Positions 35,636-43,995 of a stretch of 64,000 bases of DNA are shown here, one piece after another. A program made the translations under genes and the position numbers. The first letter of the stretch is position 1, and each line of letters opens with the position of its first letter. The stretch is from Bacteroidota bacterium (lineage in GTDB: Bacteria; Bacteroidota; Bacteroidia; Chitinophagales; Saprospiraceae). A model generated the notes under the pieces. That model was not told where the DNA came from, searched no databases, and saw only the letters and a program-made list of their open reading frames with translations. The stretch lies in assembly GCA_016124585.1 (NCBI GenBank), contig WGNL01000016.1:1-64000 (forward strand), read 5' to 3'.

Positions 35636-35941
35636 GAGCTTTGTTTTTTGACCTTCGGCAACAGGGCCTTGGGCGTTTCTCAATGTAGGTTTTGCGGCGG
35701 GCAGGTTGGTTAGGTTCCCCTCAGCACGTCGTACTTTTGTTTCAAGGCCAATTATAGTTATTTTTTCAAAAGCTAGGAAAAAACATTTTTTACTTTATCA
35801 AAACTTAAAGAGATTGGGCATTCATACTGCCGATTTAAGTTATTCCAAATTCTACAAAACCTGACCTCTAGGCTGATTTTTGGTAAAACCCCGACCTTTT
35901 TTCTCAAATTCTGTAATTTTAACCCGAAAGCAAATTCAGAT

Positions 35942-36718
35942 ATGACCACCGCAGACCAAATCAGGGAAAAGATAGCCGACGGCGATTTGGAGGAATCGCT
36001 CGACCTCGCCATCCATTTCTTGCAAGGACGTGACCCCGGCCTCTACAGCGAATGCCTACAGCACAAGGGCCGCCTGAACGACCACAACCGTCAGTACCGC
36101 CTCCGCATCATCAGCGTGGATACGATGGACATGACCCGTGCGCAGGTCCGCAGTGCCTTGCTCGATGTGGTTATCCTCCGGATTGAAACACTCGATGGCC
36201 AGGCTGTCAACCATTTTGAGCCCAAAATTGAGCCCGCACAGCGGCAACAGACCGTAACGCTCAATTTTGGAAACAACGCCGCAGCCACAGCTCAAAACTT
36301 TGGCTCATTTGCCCCAACAGATGCCTCCACCACGCTTGCCGACCATGAACTTGCCCGTCAGTTGGTGGAAGATTTTGTGAAACTACTGGCCACTTACGAA
36401 GTGGAAAATGCCGCATGGCGGGCAGCCCAGTTTTTACACCGCAGCCTGTTGCAAGGGGAAATGATGCAGCCGCAGTTCAAGCAGAACAATTTTTACAGGG
36501 CACACCAGCGTTTTCGGAGCTATAAAACACCCATCAGTTTCGTTAAATCACAGCCTACGAACCGCACCGCCATTGGTTCGCTTCGAGACCGGGACGAAGG
36601 GGAGGAAATTGTTTACACCCTCGAAAAAACGGTGGACAACGGTGGCATGCCCGGCACGGTCCGGGTGTTTTTCCCAAAAAACGGTGGCGGGCCGAAGATT
36701 ACGCTGGTTAGTTTTTAG
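35942..36718 (+). CDS. Protein with an N-terminal effector-associated-domain-like (EAD) region
   Basis: Residues about 5-85 (starting IREKIADGDLEESLDLAIHF, then GRLNDHNRQYRLRIIS and a final helix) have the layout of the EAD11-type effector-associated domains of Bacteroidota: five or six short helices with the conserved GRxN/R-R core. Such death-fold-like adaptor domains recruit partner proteins in bacterial conflict systems (established for the class; this assignment is by eye). The remaining 170 residues are unassigned. They include a helical part (HELARQLVEDFVKLLATYEV) and a C-terminal basic beta-rich part (IVYTLEKTVDNGGMPGTVRV). No signal peptide or membrane segment is present. It leads a four-gene plus-strand cluster with two membrane proteins and an M48-like protein. 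Confidence 0.6.
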   Translation: MTTADQIREKIADGDLEESLDLAIHFLQGRDPGLYSECLQHKGRLNDHNRQYRLRIISVDTMDMTRAQVRSALLDVVILRIETLDGQAVNHFEPKIEPAQRQQTVTLNFGNNAAATAQNFGSFAPTDASTTLADHELARQLVEDFVKLLATYEVENAAWRAAQFLHRSLLQGEMMQPQFKQNNFYRAHQRFRSYKTPISFVKSQPTNRTAIGSLRDRDEGEEIVYTLEKTVDNGGMPGTVRVFFPKNGGGPKITLVSF

Positions 36719-36766
36719 AAGGAATTCATCAACCTAATTTCATCATCAATAAAAATCGAAGAACCT

Positions 36767-37186
36767 ATGTTTTGTCCTAAATGTGGAACTCAGAACAGCG
36801 AAACGGCTGGCTTTTGCTCCAGCTGCGGCAATCCCCTCAAGCCTGCAGCCAATACCGGCGGCACTTTTGGCACGCCGCCTCCACCGCCACCACCATCCAA
36901 TCCTAATTTTTCAGGCGGCACTGGCGTGAAGCCAAAGAACTGGCTCGTTGAGTCCATCCTGGTCACGATTCTATGTTGCTTGCCTTTCGGCATTGCAGGT
37001 ATCGTAAACGCCACGAAAGTGGACTCAAAATATGCCGCTGGCGATTACGCTGGCGCCGAACAAGCCTCGCAGGAAGCAGCCAAATGGACCAAGATTGGCT
37101 TCTTCGTGGGCATCGGCGTTTCCGTGCTCTACCTCATTTGGATGGTAGCGATGGGTGGCATGGCAGCGATGCAAGGTGGCTACTAA
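36767..37186 (+). CDS. Zinc-ribbon and CD225/dispanin membrane protein
   Basis: This 139-residue protein starts with a zinc ribbon (CPKC at residues 3-6 and CSSC at 17-20), followed by a proline-rich linker with eight consecutive prolines in total (about 37-43). Residues 55-131 form a CD225 domain: PKNWLVESILVTILCCLPFG with a first membrane segment, the conserved cytoplasmic loop NATKVDSKYAAGDYAGAEQA, and a second segment (IGFFVGIGVSVLYLIWMVAM). CD225 is the domain of eukaryotic IFITM antiviral proteins; bacterial members have no proven function. The gene starts 48 bp after the EAD-like gene and its end overlaps the DUF2752 gene, so the cluster is probably one transcript. Confidence 0.88.
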   Translation: MFCPKCGTQNSETAGFCSSCGNPLKPAANTGGTFGTPPPPPPPSNPNFSGGTGVKPKNWLVESILVTILCCLPFGIAGIVNATKVDSKYAAGDYAGAEQASQEAAKWTKIGFFVGIGVSVLYLIWMVAMGGMAAMQGGY

Positions 37187-37553
37187 CAGTTGGCTAAAAT
37201 GGGCTTGGGTCAGCGCAGGCTTGGCGCTGGTCGTCTATTTCCTGTTTGACCCAAGCACCAATGGCTTTTTCCCGAAATGCCCCTTTCTGATGCTGACGGG
37301 TTTAAAATGCCCCGGCTGTGGTTCGCAGCGGGCACTTCATGCCTTGCTCCATCTGCAAATCGGTCGGGCATTTCAGGAAAATCCGCTGATGGTCATTGCG
37401 GTGCCGTACCTACTCGCAGCTTTGGTTTTTTTCTTGAAAAAAGAGAAAAACGAAAAATGGCAGGCGGCCGATGACCTGCTTTTCAGGGGGAAAGCAGTTT
37501 GGGTCATACTGGTGGTAGTGCTGGCGTTTTGGTTGCTCCGCAATTTGTTGTGA
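37155..37553 (+). CDS. DUF2752 membrane protein
   Basis: This protein of about 132 residues has the DUF2752 signature FFPKCPFLMLTGLKCPGCGS followed by QRALHALLHLQIGRAF. It has three membrane segments: one before the signature, one at VIAVPYLLAALVFFL and a last one (VWVILVVVLAFWLL). The start is either GTG at 37155 or GTG at 37176; both overlap the upstream CD225 gene (by 32 or 11 bases), implying translational coupling. DUF2752 genes are frequently next to CD225 genes in bacteria, to my knowledge. The family has no known function; the paired CxxC motif suggests metal binding or redox behaviour. Confidence 0.85.
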   Translation: MAWQRCKVATNSWLKWAWVSAGLALVVYFLFDPSTNGFFPKCPFLMLTGLKCPGCGSQRALHALLHLQIGRAFQENPLMVIAVPYLLAALVFFLKKEKNEKWQAADDLLFRGKAVWVILVVVLAFWLLRNLL

Positions 37554-37620
37554 CAAACATTGGGGAGGTTTCGAACCCGCCGATGTTAAACCCCAATCCA
37601 TTTTCACCAAAAAATTACCA

Positions 37621-38550
37621 ATGGAACTCACCAAAATCAACGGCCTGCGCCCGGAGGAATACCTCCACCCATTCGATGCCAAGGCGCTGAATGCCCTGCA
37701 AAACACGAAGGGCCTCGATACCCTCGTGAAAAAACTCTACGAGTGGGGCCTGGAGACTTGGCTCAAGCAGCAGTTCCTCGGCAGCAGCCTGAAGCTCACC
37801 CAGAGCAATTTCCCCGATGTGTACGACATCTTCGAGACGGCCTGCGACATCCTCGATTTCCAGAAGCGGCCCCAACTCTACGTGATGCGGGAACTGTACT
37901 TCGACTGCATTTCCTGCGGCGTAGAGAACACCATCATCGTCATCGGGACGGATGCACTGGAGAAGTTCACGGAGGCGGAACTGCTCTTCGTCTTTGGTCG
38001 GGAAATCGGGCATATCCACTGCCGCCACATCCTATATTCTGAAATCGGGCAGGTGATGCCCGTGCTGATGGACGCCCTTTCCGCCGCCACGATGGGCCTC
38101 GGCGGACTGCTCTCGGCGGGCATCCAACTCGCCCTCGTCGAGTGGCTGCAATGCGCCCAGTACACTTCCGACCGGGCGGGCATACTCGCCTGCCAGGACG
38201 TGACCGTTGCCTGCACCGCACTCATCAAAGCGGCGGGCCTACCCATGAAATACGACGCCACGCTGGTGCTCGATGATTTCAGGACACAGGCCACCGAGTT
38301 CCAAAGTGTGAACAAGAACATGTTCCTCAAATTCTCCAAATACGCTACGCAAAACAAGGGCTGGGAAATCGCCCGTGCCAACCAGTTCTTCCAATGGACG
38401 GAGTCGGGCGAGTACCGGAATATCTTGGAGCGGAAAACGGCCTATGCACCGCCAACGCCGGGTGCAGTGAATTTCTGCTCGAACTGTGGGGCGAAGCTGG
38501 CACCGGGTGGGATGTTTTGTACGAATTGTGGGGGGAAGGTGGGGGGATGA
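37621..38550 (+). CDS. M48-like metallopeptidase homologue with C-terminal zinc ribbon, active site degenerate
   Basis: This 309-residue protein follows the pattern of the soluble M48-like family: N-terminal MELTKINGLRPEEYLHPFDA, a central domain with EAELLFVFGREIGHIHCRH, and a long hydrophobic helix pair (MPVLMDALSAATMGLGGLLS). The region LVEWLQCAQYTSDRAGILAC follows. The C-terminal zinc ribbon has cysteines at 286, 289, 300 and 303 (FCSNCG and FCTNCG). The zinc-binding HExxH motif reads RExxH (Arg127 in place of His), and the position of the third ligand Glu reads Gln180 (QYTSD for ExxAD). Two of three ligands are therefore missing, so it is probably a pseudoprotease with a scaffold or sensor role (inference). 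It closes the 35.9-38.6 kb cluster. Confidence 0.8.
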   Translation: MELTKINGLRPEEYLHPFDAKALNALQNTKGLDTLVKKLYEWGLETWLKQQFLGSSLKLTQSNFPDVYDIFETACDILDFQKRPQLYVMRELYFDCISCGVENTIIVIGTDALEKFTEAELLFVFGREIGHIHCRHILYSEIGQVMPVLMDALSAATMGLGGLLSAGIQLALVEWLQCAQYTSDRAGILACQDVTVACTALIKAAGLPMKYDATLVLDDFRTQATEFQSVNKNMFLKFSKYATQNKGWEIARANQFFQWTESGEYRNILERKTAYAPPTPGAVNFCSNCGAKLAPGGMFCTNCGGKVGG

Positions 38551-38616
38551 GTGAGGGTTCAACCCATTATTGTATTTTAACGGCTGCACTGTCCATATAA
38601 TTCATTTAAAAGGTTT

Positions 38617-38638
38617 TCAGTATTTTATTTTATACTGA
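38617..38638 (-). terminator. Weak hairpin downstream of the helicase-nuclease gene
   Basis: TCAGTAT and ATACTGA form a 7-bp stem with an AT-rich 8-nt loop, 14 bp beyond the helicase stop codon. There is no strong T-run on the minus strand. Confidence 0.4.
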
Positions 38639-38651
38639 GAAGGCACCTTCG

Positions 38652-41600
38652 CTATCTTTCTGATGTATTTTCAGTTATCCAATTCAGAAGTTGTCGGCTT
38701 ACATATTCATTTTTGTAAAACCAATCTGTACTTTGGATACGAAAGAAACGCCAACCTGCTCGTTCTAAAATCAGTTGTCGGGTAATATCTTCTTTGATTT
38801 TTTCAATACCCGAATGATAGGTAAAACCGTCACACTCAATCGCTAATTTCTTATTATTTTTTATCAGTCCAAAGTCAATTCGATACTTGCCAACCTCGAA
38901 TTGAGGGAAAAGAAAATCCCCGAAATCGTTGCTGTATAAGAACTTACAAACTGTTTTTTCAAACTCGCCTGAATTGGCATCAACTTGATTTATCAACGTT
39001 TGCAAATTCCTAACACCTTTTGCCCCGTCTTGCCCGATGCTAATATTGCCATAATAATCAATCAATCTTTTACGGTAACATTCGGGGTTCATTATTGCAA
39101 CTGCGTCTGGGTGTATGCTATGCACGACGACCGATTTTTCTTTCGCTCGACTTGCTGCAACATTGAATATTCGCATATATTCCTCCGTTGTCGCTGCTCT
39201 TGGCGGTCTTATCTGATTATCTCTTTCGCTAAAATTGTGGCTGGCTGTAATCGTTAGAAACATGATGTCTCTTTCATCGCCTTGAAATTCTCTTGAAGTG
39301 CCAATTAACAACTCTAATTTATCTTCGTAATACTTTATTAGTTCGCTCTGTGATATCTGCTTTATCAGCCAATTTTGATGTTTCGTATTTGAACTGTCCA
39401 AAGTCAGAATTCCAACTGTTGGCAATCGCTTCAATTCTTGATTTTGATGGGCGATAATGTAATTTTCAATCTCCTCAACTACTTTTTTAACAATTAAAGG
39501 CTTGTATTCATCCATGTAATTGTCTTCTACATAATGCACTTCAACAGGTTCGCCATATGTTTTTTCCGTTGCCGTTTTCAATGGCACTATGTCGGAATTG
39601 TAAACATGACGGTTGGAATAGCCGATAATTTCTGGCAAGCATCTGAAATGCTCCGTCAAAGTAACAATGTTTGGATAAATAACGCCGCTAATCGTATAAA
39701 TACTATTGTTCTTGTTATTTACATCGAATTGGGTTTTGAAGCGGTGCGAAATCAAATACTTGTCAAGCAATTCATTGGTTCTTTCAATCTTAAAAATGCT
39801 GCGGTCGGTAACAACGGACGTTTGGTTTTCATCTCCAACAATCAGCGATTTCTTACAACGAAAAACAAGATTCAAACTGCTTATATCACATTGGCTTGCC
39901 TCGTCAATAATGAGCAAATCAAATTGTTCGGGTGTGGCATCTGGAAAAAATGTTACGGCTGTTTCCTGTGGCATAATCCAAATAGGAACTGCGCCTTTTG
40001 CAACTTGCATATTTGTAATTGATGATGCTATATTCCTTGCCGTATTTTTCCCAAAACCCTTACCGATATTGATAAGGTCATTTAGCCACGCATTTAGTGC
40101 CGCCTTTTGGGTATAAGTAACTTTTCTCGATTTATGAAACCATGTTTTGTATGCGATAATATCGGCTGTTTGTTTCTCAATATTTCGCTTTATTGTCTGC
40201 AAGTCTGAAAGCAACTTCTCTGAGCCTTTCGTTTGAACTGTGGTGAAAGAAAGGAAGTCGTCAATTTTCAAGAAAAACAAATCCATTTCAGCATCATCCG
40301 CATTTATGACTACTGAATTAGATTTTTGACATTCTGCTTTGATAAAAGTTGCGGTAATTGGCAAAACTTCATTCACTTCCCTAAACAAATGCTCAAATTG
40401 TATTGCCTGTTTTTGTTTTTCCCGCTTTGAACGGTATTCGGCTAATTGCAGTTCGTAATTCGCTCTTTCCACATTCTCAATGGAATTAGCAATACTGAAA
40501 ATTATTGGATGCGGACTACTGTGGCTTAATATTCTGGTTTTAGTCTCTTTTAGAAAAGTTGTTAGAATTTTGTATTGCGAAAAATGCTGTACGTTTCTCA
40601 AATACGTTAATTTGTCTTGCAAATCAGGGGATGTTACGGAAATCTGTGGCAGCGACCTTTCACGAAGCAATTGATTGAATGTGCTGACCAAGTATGAAAA
40701 ATCAACAGTAAAGTCAATTTCCTTCAACGTCTCTAAAATGTCTTCTTTTTGAGGAAGCCCAAATGTTTTGAGGTAATTGTTGAATCTAATTGAAAGTTGT
40801 TTTATGCTTTTCCTTCTGTTTATCTCTGTTTCAATAATTTTGAACTGCTCAATTTCATTGGCTGCAATGAAATTGACTTTGCAATCAAAAAAGCGTTTCA
40901 GGTTCTTGTCTAAAAAGGTTTTTGCTACCAACCCAAGCGTTTTTGCATCACCAAACTTCACAATAAGTTGATTTAATTGTTGGTATAAAATATCGGGGTC
41001 GGTATCTTGAATTGCGGACAAATCAATTTGGTACGACAATAATTTATCCTCTGCAACTTGTATCTGTTTTCTCAAATCATTAGTCTGTAAAACAATGTTT
41101 TTGAGCAAAGCAATATTGAAATTTGGGTGTTTATAGATGATTAAAGGAATATTCGAGTTTTCAAAACGAGCCAATTCTGTTTCAAAATTTGTGATTTGGT
41201 TTTTCAATTTTTCATCAAATACATCATTTTTGATTTGACTATAATCTGCTGGATTTATTCGACTTGTTATTTCTTGTAACTGGATTTCTATCTTCCTCAG
41301 TTCATTGAGGTCAAGAAATTTGCTGTTGTCTAAAAAGGTGAAATTTATCAACTCAAAATCATCACGCTGTAAATCGTTCCCAATTATTGCCAACTCGGCA
41401 AGTTTCATAGAAACGCCCTCTGTATTTTTGGTGTGGCTTACTTTGTCTTTTATTACTTTGGGCTGATAACTTTCGCTTTGCTCAAACAAGAAAATTGCCC
41501 ATTCATAGGCAGTTTTTTCCTGCAACTGCTTGATTTGTGGATTGTAGATTTTAAAAAGATGAGCGTTGGATTGAATAGCCTTGTAAATTTGGCTCAACGT

Positions 41601-43373
41601 ATTTGCATAATTCCTTTCCGTTTCTGAGAGGTGGCTTTCAAGTTCAATAACCTTATCCTCTTCATACCTTTGAGCCAAATTCCGAATGATTGCATTAACG
41701 GATGCTTTTAGACTCTCATTCCCTTTGCCCTCGTTCACCAAAGAAACAGCAAGGTCTTGAATGCCTCTTGGCAACTTATCTTTTAACACGCTCAATGCTT
41801 TGGCGTTGTGAGAAACAACGAGTATTGACTTGCCCTGCGCCACGAAGTGTGAAATGAGGTTTGCGATTGTATGACTTTTGCCCGTTCCGGGCGGACCTTT
41901 TACAGTTACTGCATCCTGCTCGTTTAGTCTTTTCGCAATTTCTAATTGTTCGTCATTGTACGGAAGTGGAAAAAGAAAGCGATGATGAAAAATTGACGTT
42001 CCTTTATCACCCTCCGTGTCTCTCCTTAAATTATCAGGCGGATAAATGCCATTTCCGTTTGATTTTTCGGGTGTTGAAATTTCCAGTCCTTCAATCGAAA
42101 ATAGTTTTTTGAAAAAGTCAGGTATCAAATGCAGGTTCCCACTTGCCTGCAATTCGTTGATTTTATTGATGATATTATTTGCATCTTTTGAAGTTGCCAT
42201 TTGGCTTTCAACCACCTTTGGTTGGATGATTGGCGAGAAACTAAACGTGATTTGGTTGTTTATCGGCTGACTTTGAAAATCATAATTCAGTTCTTCATTT
42301 TTAAAAAAGGCGTACTCTTTTTGAGCGAAACCTCCTAATATTTCCAAGCCTTTATCATAAAACTCCGTTCTCACAAAGTCAGCATCAAAGAAAAATTCTT
42401 TTGGCAGCGCATTGAACTTGTCAATTGCCAGTAGAACTTCCTTTTTACGTCCTTCAATAATTGTGGGATTTTCATTCTTAAAATGAGCGTCAAACAATTC
42501 TACAAAATACTGTTCGCAAAGTATTTTGGCTGCAAATGTGTCAAACTCTAACTTTATCTCTTGGGTTCTCAAACCAAGTTTCAAGGGCACATGAAAAAGG
42601 AAGTTTCTGTAATTCATACTTCCAATTTTACCATTTACCAATCCGAATGAAACGTACAGCCTTTTGTTGTCCCTCCCCTTCAATTCGTAATGAAGTGTAT
42701 GCAATGCGTCATATACTTCGTTGATTTTGATAGGGACTTCATAGGTGTCAAAGTATTTTGCAAATTCTGCTTTAAATTGATTTCCTATCTCTACTCTTTT
42801 AGAGTCACTTTCAAACTTTATAATGGTTTTCTTTTCTGACTTTCTTAAAATTTTATCATCAGACTTTTCAATCCAACCCACCAACGATTGGGGTAAAATG
42901 GCTTCAAACAAAGATGATTGAGATTGAGACTTGAAGCTATCCAAATCCTTCATCCTTTGTTCAGATTGCTCGAATTTTTCGATTATCTCAATTTCTGCTT
43001 TGAAAACTATTGAGGGAGTTGAGCCTGAACGGTTGATTGTAGCCCATTCTGTTAACTCGGTTGGAATTTTCGGTTCAACTGGAATGACTGTTCTTTTGAT
43101 TTTCAGAAGATATTCAGAAGGATTGAGCGAATTGCCAATACTAAGACTAAATTCAGTCAGGCGTTTATGCTCGCTTTGTTTTGCGAGGCTTAGTAATTTC
43201 CCAACCTCCCAAAAATTCACTTCGGGCGATTTCGGATTTCCTGATTCTTTCTCAAAGTCAAAACAGGCATCGGAGGCGTTGTACAAATCTCTTATGTACT
43301 GAAAGAGGTTTTGTAACGGGGTTTTAGTCGCATTTTCAGTATCTACGTCTCCGGGATTATCAGTAAAAGCCAT
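38652..43373 (-). CDS. SF1 helicase fused to a C-terminal restriction-endonuclease-like domain
   Basis: This 1573-residue protein has an SF1 (Dna2/Upf1-like) ATPase split around a long coiled-coil insertion. Walker A GPPGTGKSHTIANL is near residue 492 and Walker B LLIIDEASQCDISSL near 1155. Motif III is IVGDENQTSVV, motif IV-like is TLTEHFRCLPEIIGYSN, and the late motifs are GTSREFQGDERDIMFLTI and NVAASRAKEKSVVVHS. The last 110 residues resemble the MTES_1575 nuclease domain: KYRIDFGLIKNNKKLAIECDG supplies Asp and Glu-x-Asp, and GWRFFRIQSTDWFY closes it. The N-terminal 450 residues are unassigned. The gene is markedly more AT-rich than its surroundings, a sign of transfer. Large helicase-nuclease fusions of this kind are typical of anti-phage defence; that role is inferred. 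Confidence 0.85.
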   Translation of the reverse strand: MAFTDNPGDVDTENATKTPLQNLFQYIRDLYNASDACFDFEKESGNPKSPEVNFWEVGKLLSLAKQSEHKRLTEFSLSIGNSLNPSEYLLKIKRTVIPVEPKIPTELTEWATINRSGSTPSIVFKAEIEIIEKFEQSEQRMKDLDSFKSQSQSSLFEAILPQSLVGWIEKSDDKILRKSEKKTIIKFESDSKRVEIGNQFKAEFAKYFDTYEVPIKINEVYDALHTLHYELKGRDNKRLYVSFGLVNGKIGSMNYRNFLFHVPLKLGLRTQEIKLEFDTFAAKILCEQYFVELFDAHFKNENPTIIEGRKKEVLLAIDKFNALPKEFFFDADFVRTEFYDKGLEILGGFAQKEYAFFKNEELNYDFQSQPINNQITFSFSPIIQPKVVESQMATSKDANNIINKINELQASGNLHLIPDFFKKLFSIEGLEISTPEKSNGNGIYPPDNLRRDTEGDKGTSIFHHRFLFPLPYNDEQLEIAKRLNEQDAVTVKGPPGTGKSHTIANLISHFVAQGKSILVVSHNAKALSVLKDKLPRGIQDLAVSLVNEGKGNESLKASVNAIIRNLAQRYEEDKVIELESHLSETERNYANTLSQIYKAIQSNAHLFKIYNPQIKQLQEKTAYEWAIFLFEQSESYQPKVIKDKVSHTKNTEGVSMKLAELAIIGNDLQRDDFELINFTFLDNSKFLDLNELRKIEIQLQEITSRINPADYSQIKNDVFDEKLKNQITNFETELARFENSNIPLIIYKHPNFNIALLKNIVLQTNDLRKQIQVAEDKLLSYQIDLSAIQDTDPDILYQQLNQLIVKFGDAKTLGLVAKTFLDKNLKRFFDCKVNFIAANEIEQFKIIETEINRRKSIKQLSIRFNNYLKTFGLPQKEDILETLKEIDFTVDFSYLVSTFNQLLRERSLPQISVTSPDLQDKLTYLRNVQHFSQYKILTTFLKETKTRILSHSSPHPIIFSIANSIENVERANYELQLAEYRSKREKQKQAIQFEHLFREVNEVLPITATFIKAECQKSNSVVINADDAEMDLFFLKIDDFLSFTTVQTKGSEKLLSDLQTIKRNIEKQTADIIAYKTWFHKSRKVTYTQKAALNAWLNDLINIGKGFGKNTARNIASSITNMQVAKGAVPIWIMPQETAVTFFPDATPEQFDLLIIDEASQCDISSLNLVFRCKKSLIVGDENQTSVVTDRSIFKIERTNELLDKYLISHRFKTQFDVNNKNNSIYTISGVIYPNIVTLTEHFRCLPEIIGYSNRHVYNSDIVPLKTATEKTYGEPVEVHYVEDNYMDEYKPLIVKKVVEEIENYIIAHQNQELKRLPTVGILTLDSSNTKHQNWLIKQISQSELIKYYEDKLELLIGTSREFQGDERDIMFLTITASHNFSERDNQIRPPRAATTEEYMRIFNVAASRAKEKSVVVHSIHPDAVAIMNPECYRKRLIDYYGNISIGQDGAKGVRNLQTLINQVDANSGEFEKTVCKFLYSNDFGDFLFPQFEVGKYRIDFGLIKNNKKLAIECDGFTYHSGIEKIKEDITRQLILERAGWRFFRIQSTDWFYKNEYVSRQLLNWITENTSER

Positions 43374-43802
43374 ACTTCAAAATTATTACAGTTCTTAAAA
43401 ATTGTTTTGGGTGTAGTTCATCTAGTATGCTTTTAGTTATCAATCTTAAAATTGCGACGAAGCCGCTTTTGGGGACAGGCGAAGCTTACCAGTTTTATAC
43501 TTCTGTTTTTATATTTTATTTGAGCTTAACTCCCGGCTAGCCGCATTGCATGTTTTACTTAGCCAACTATCCAAAACATGCAATAAATCCGCACCAATTT
43601 TCATCAGCACGACACCCCAGTTTTTTAAAGCCCTCCCAAGTATGTTGTCATCGAAATTCCCCACCCGTCAGGATGGTCAGCATTTGCCGAGGCAAGATAA
43701 ATCGCCCCAATCCATCCACCAAGAAGCAGGGAAAAGAAAAACCGCTGCAAGGCTAAAATTTTTCCTTTCTTGGGCTGCCGCATTTGAAGCAGTCTCGTAT
43801 CA
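43374..43802. other. Intergenic region upstream of the helicase gene, no confident gene
   Basis: About 430 bp with low coding signal. A TAATTTTG box (minus strand, 43378-43385) lies four bases before the helicase ATG and could be its -7 element. An open frame of 90 codons (43546-43818) has no recognisable features and unlike codon use, so I do not call it a gene. The stretch may be the degraded edge of the transferred segment. Confidence 0.5.
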
Positions 43803-43970
43803 GGTCGTCGTAAAGTGATTTTAGGTCATCGTAATCCGATTTTAGCTCCTCGTTGAGCAATACTTTGTCATCGTAAACTGATTTTAGCTCCCCATAAAGT
43901 GATTTTAGGTCTTCTTAATCCGATTTTAGCTTCTCGTAAAGTGATTTCAGCTAATCCTAATCTGGCATCA
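43803..43970. repeat. Tandem array of eight degenerate 21-bp repeats
   Basis: Eight consecutive 21-bp units run without a phase change, for example GGTCATCGTAATCCGATTTTA (written here as its first 20 bases GGTCATCGTAATCCGATTTT), with consensus GSTCNTCGTAAWSNGATTTT. Units 1 and 5, and 2 and 6, are most alike, which suggests a higher-order period of 84 bp. On the minus strand the array is open and would encode seven-residue repeats of the type LREAKIG, LRRPKIT, LWGAKIS. I see no start or downstream domain for such a peptide. It lies between the helicase gene and the beta-helix gene. Confidence 0.8.
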
Positions 43971-43995
43971 TTGGTCTGTAAACCCTCATCTGGCC

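Noticed and set aside
37559-37594. ATTGGGG/CCCCAAT inverted repeat between the DUF2752 and M48-like genes as a terminator
   Set aside because: The arms are only 7 bp around a 22-nt loop and no T-run follows, so read-through is more likely.
43546-43818. A 90-codon open frame between the helicase and beta-helix genes
   Set aside because: It has no recognisable domain, no promoter or start context, runs into the 21-bp repeat array, and has codon use unlike neighbouring genes.
43803-43970. CRISPR array
   Set aside because: The 21-bp units are contiguous without spacers, are degenerate, and no cas gene is present.
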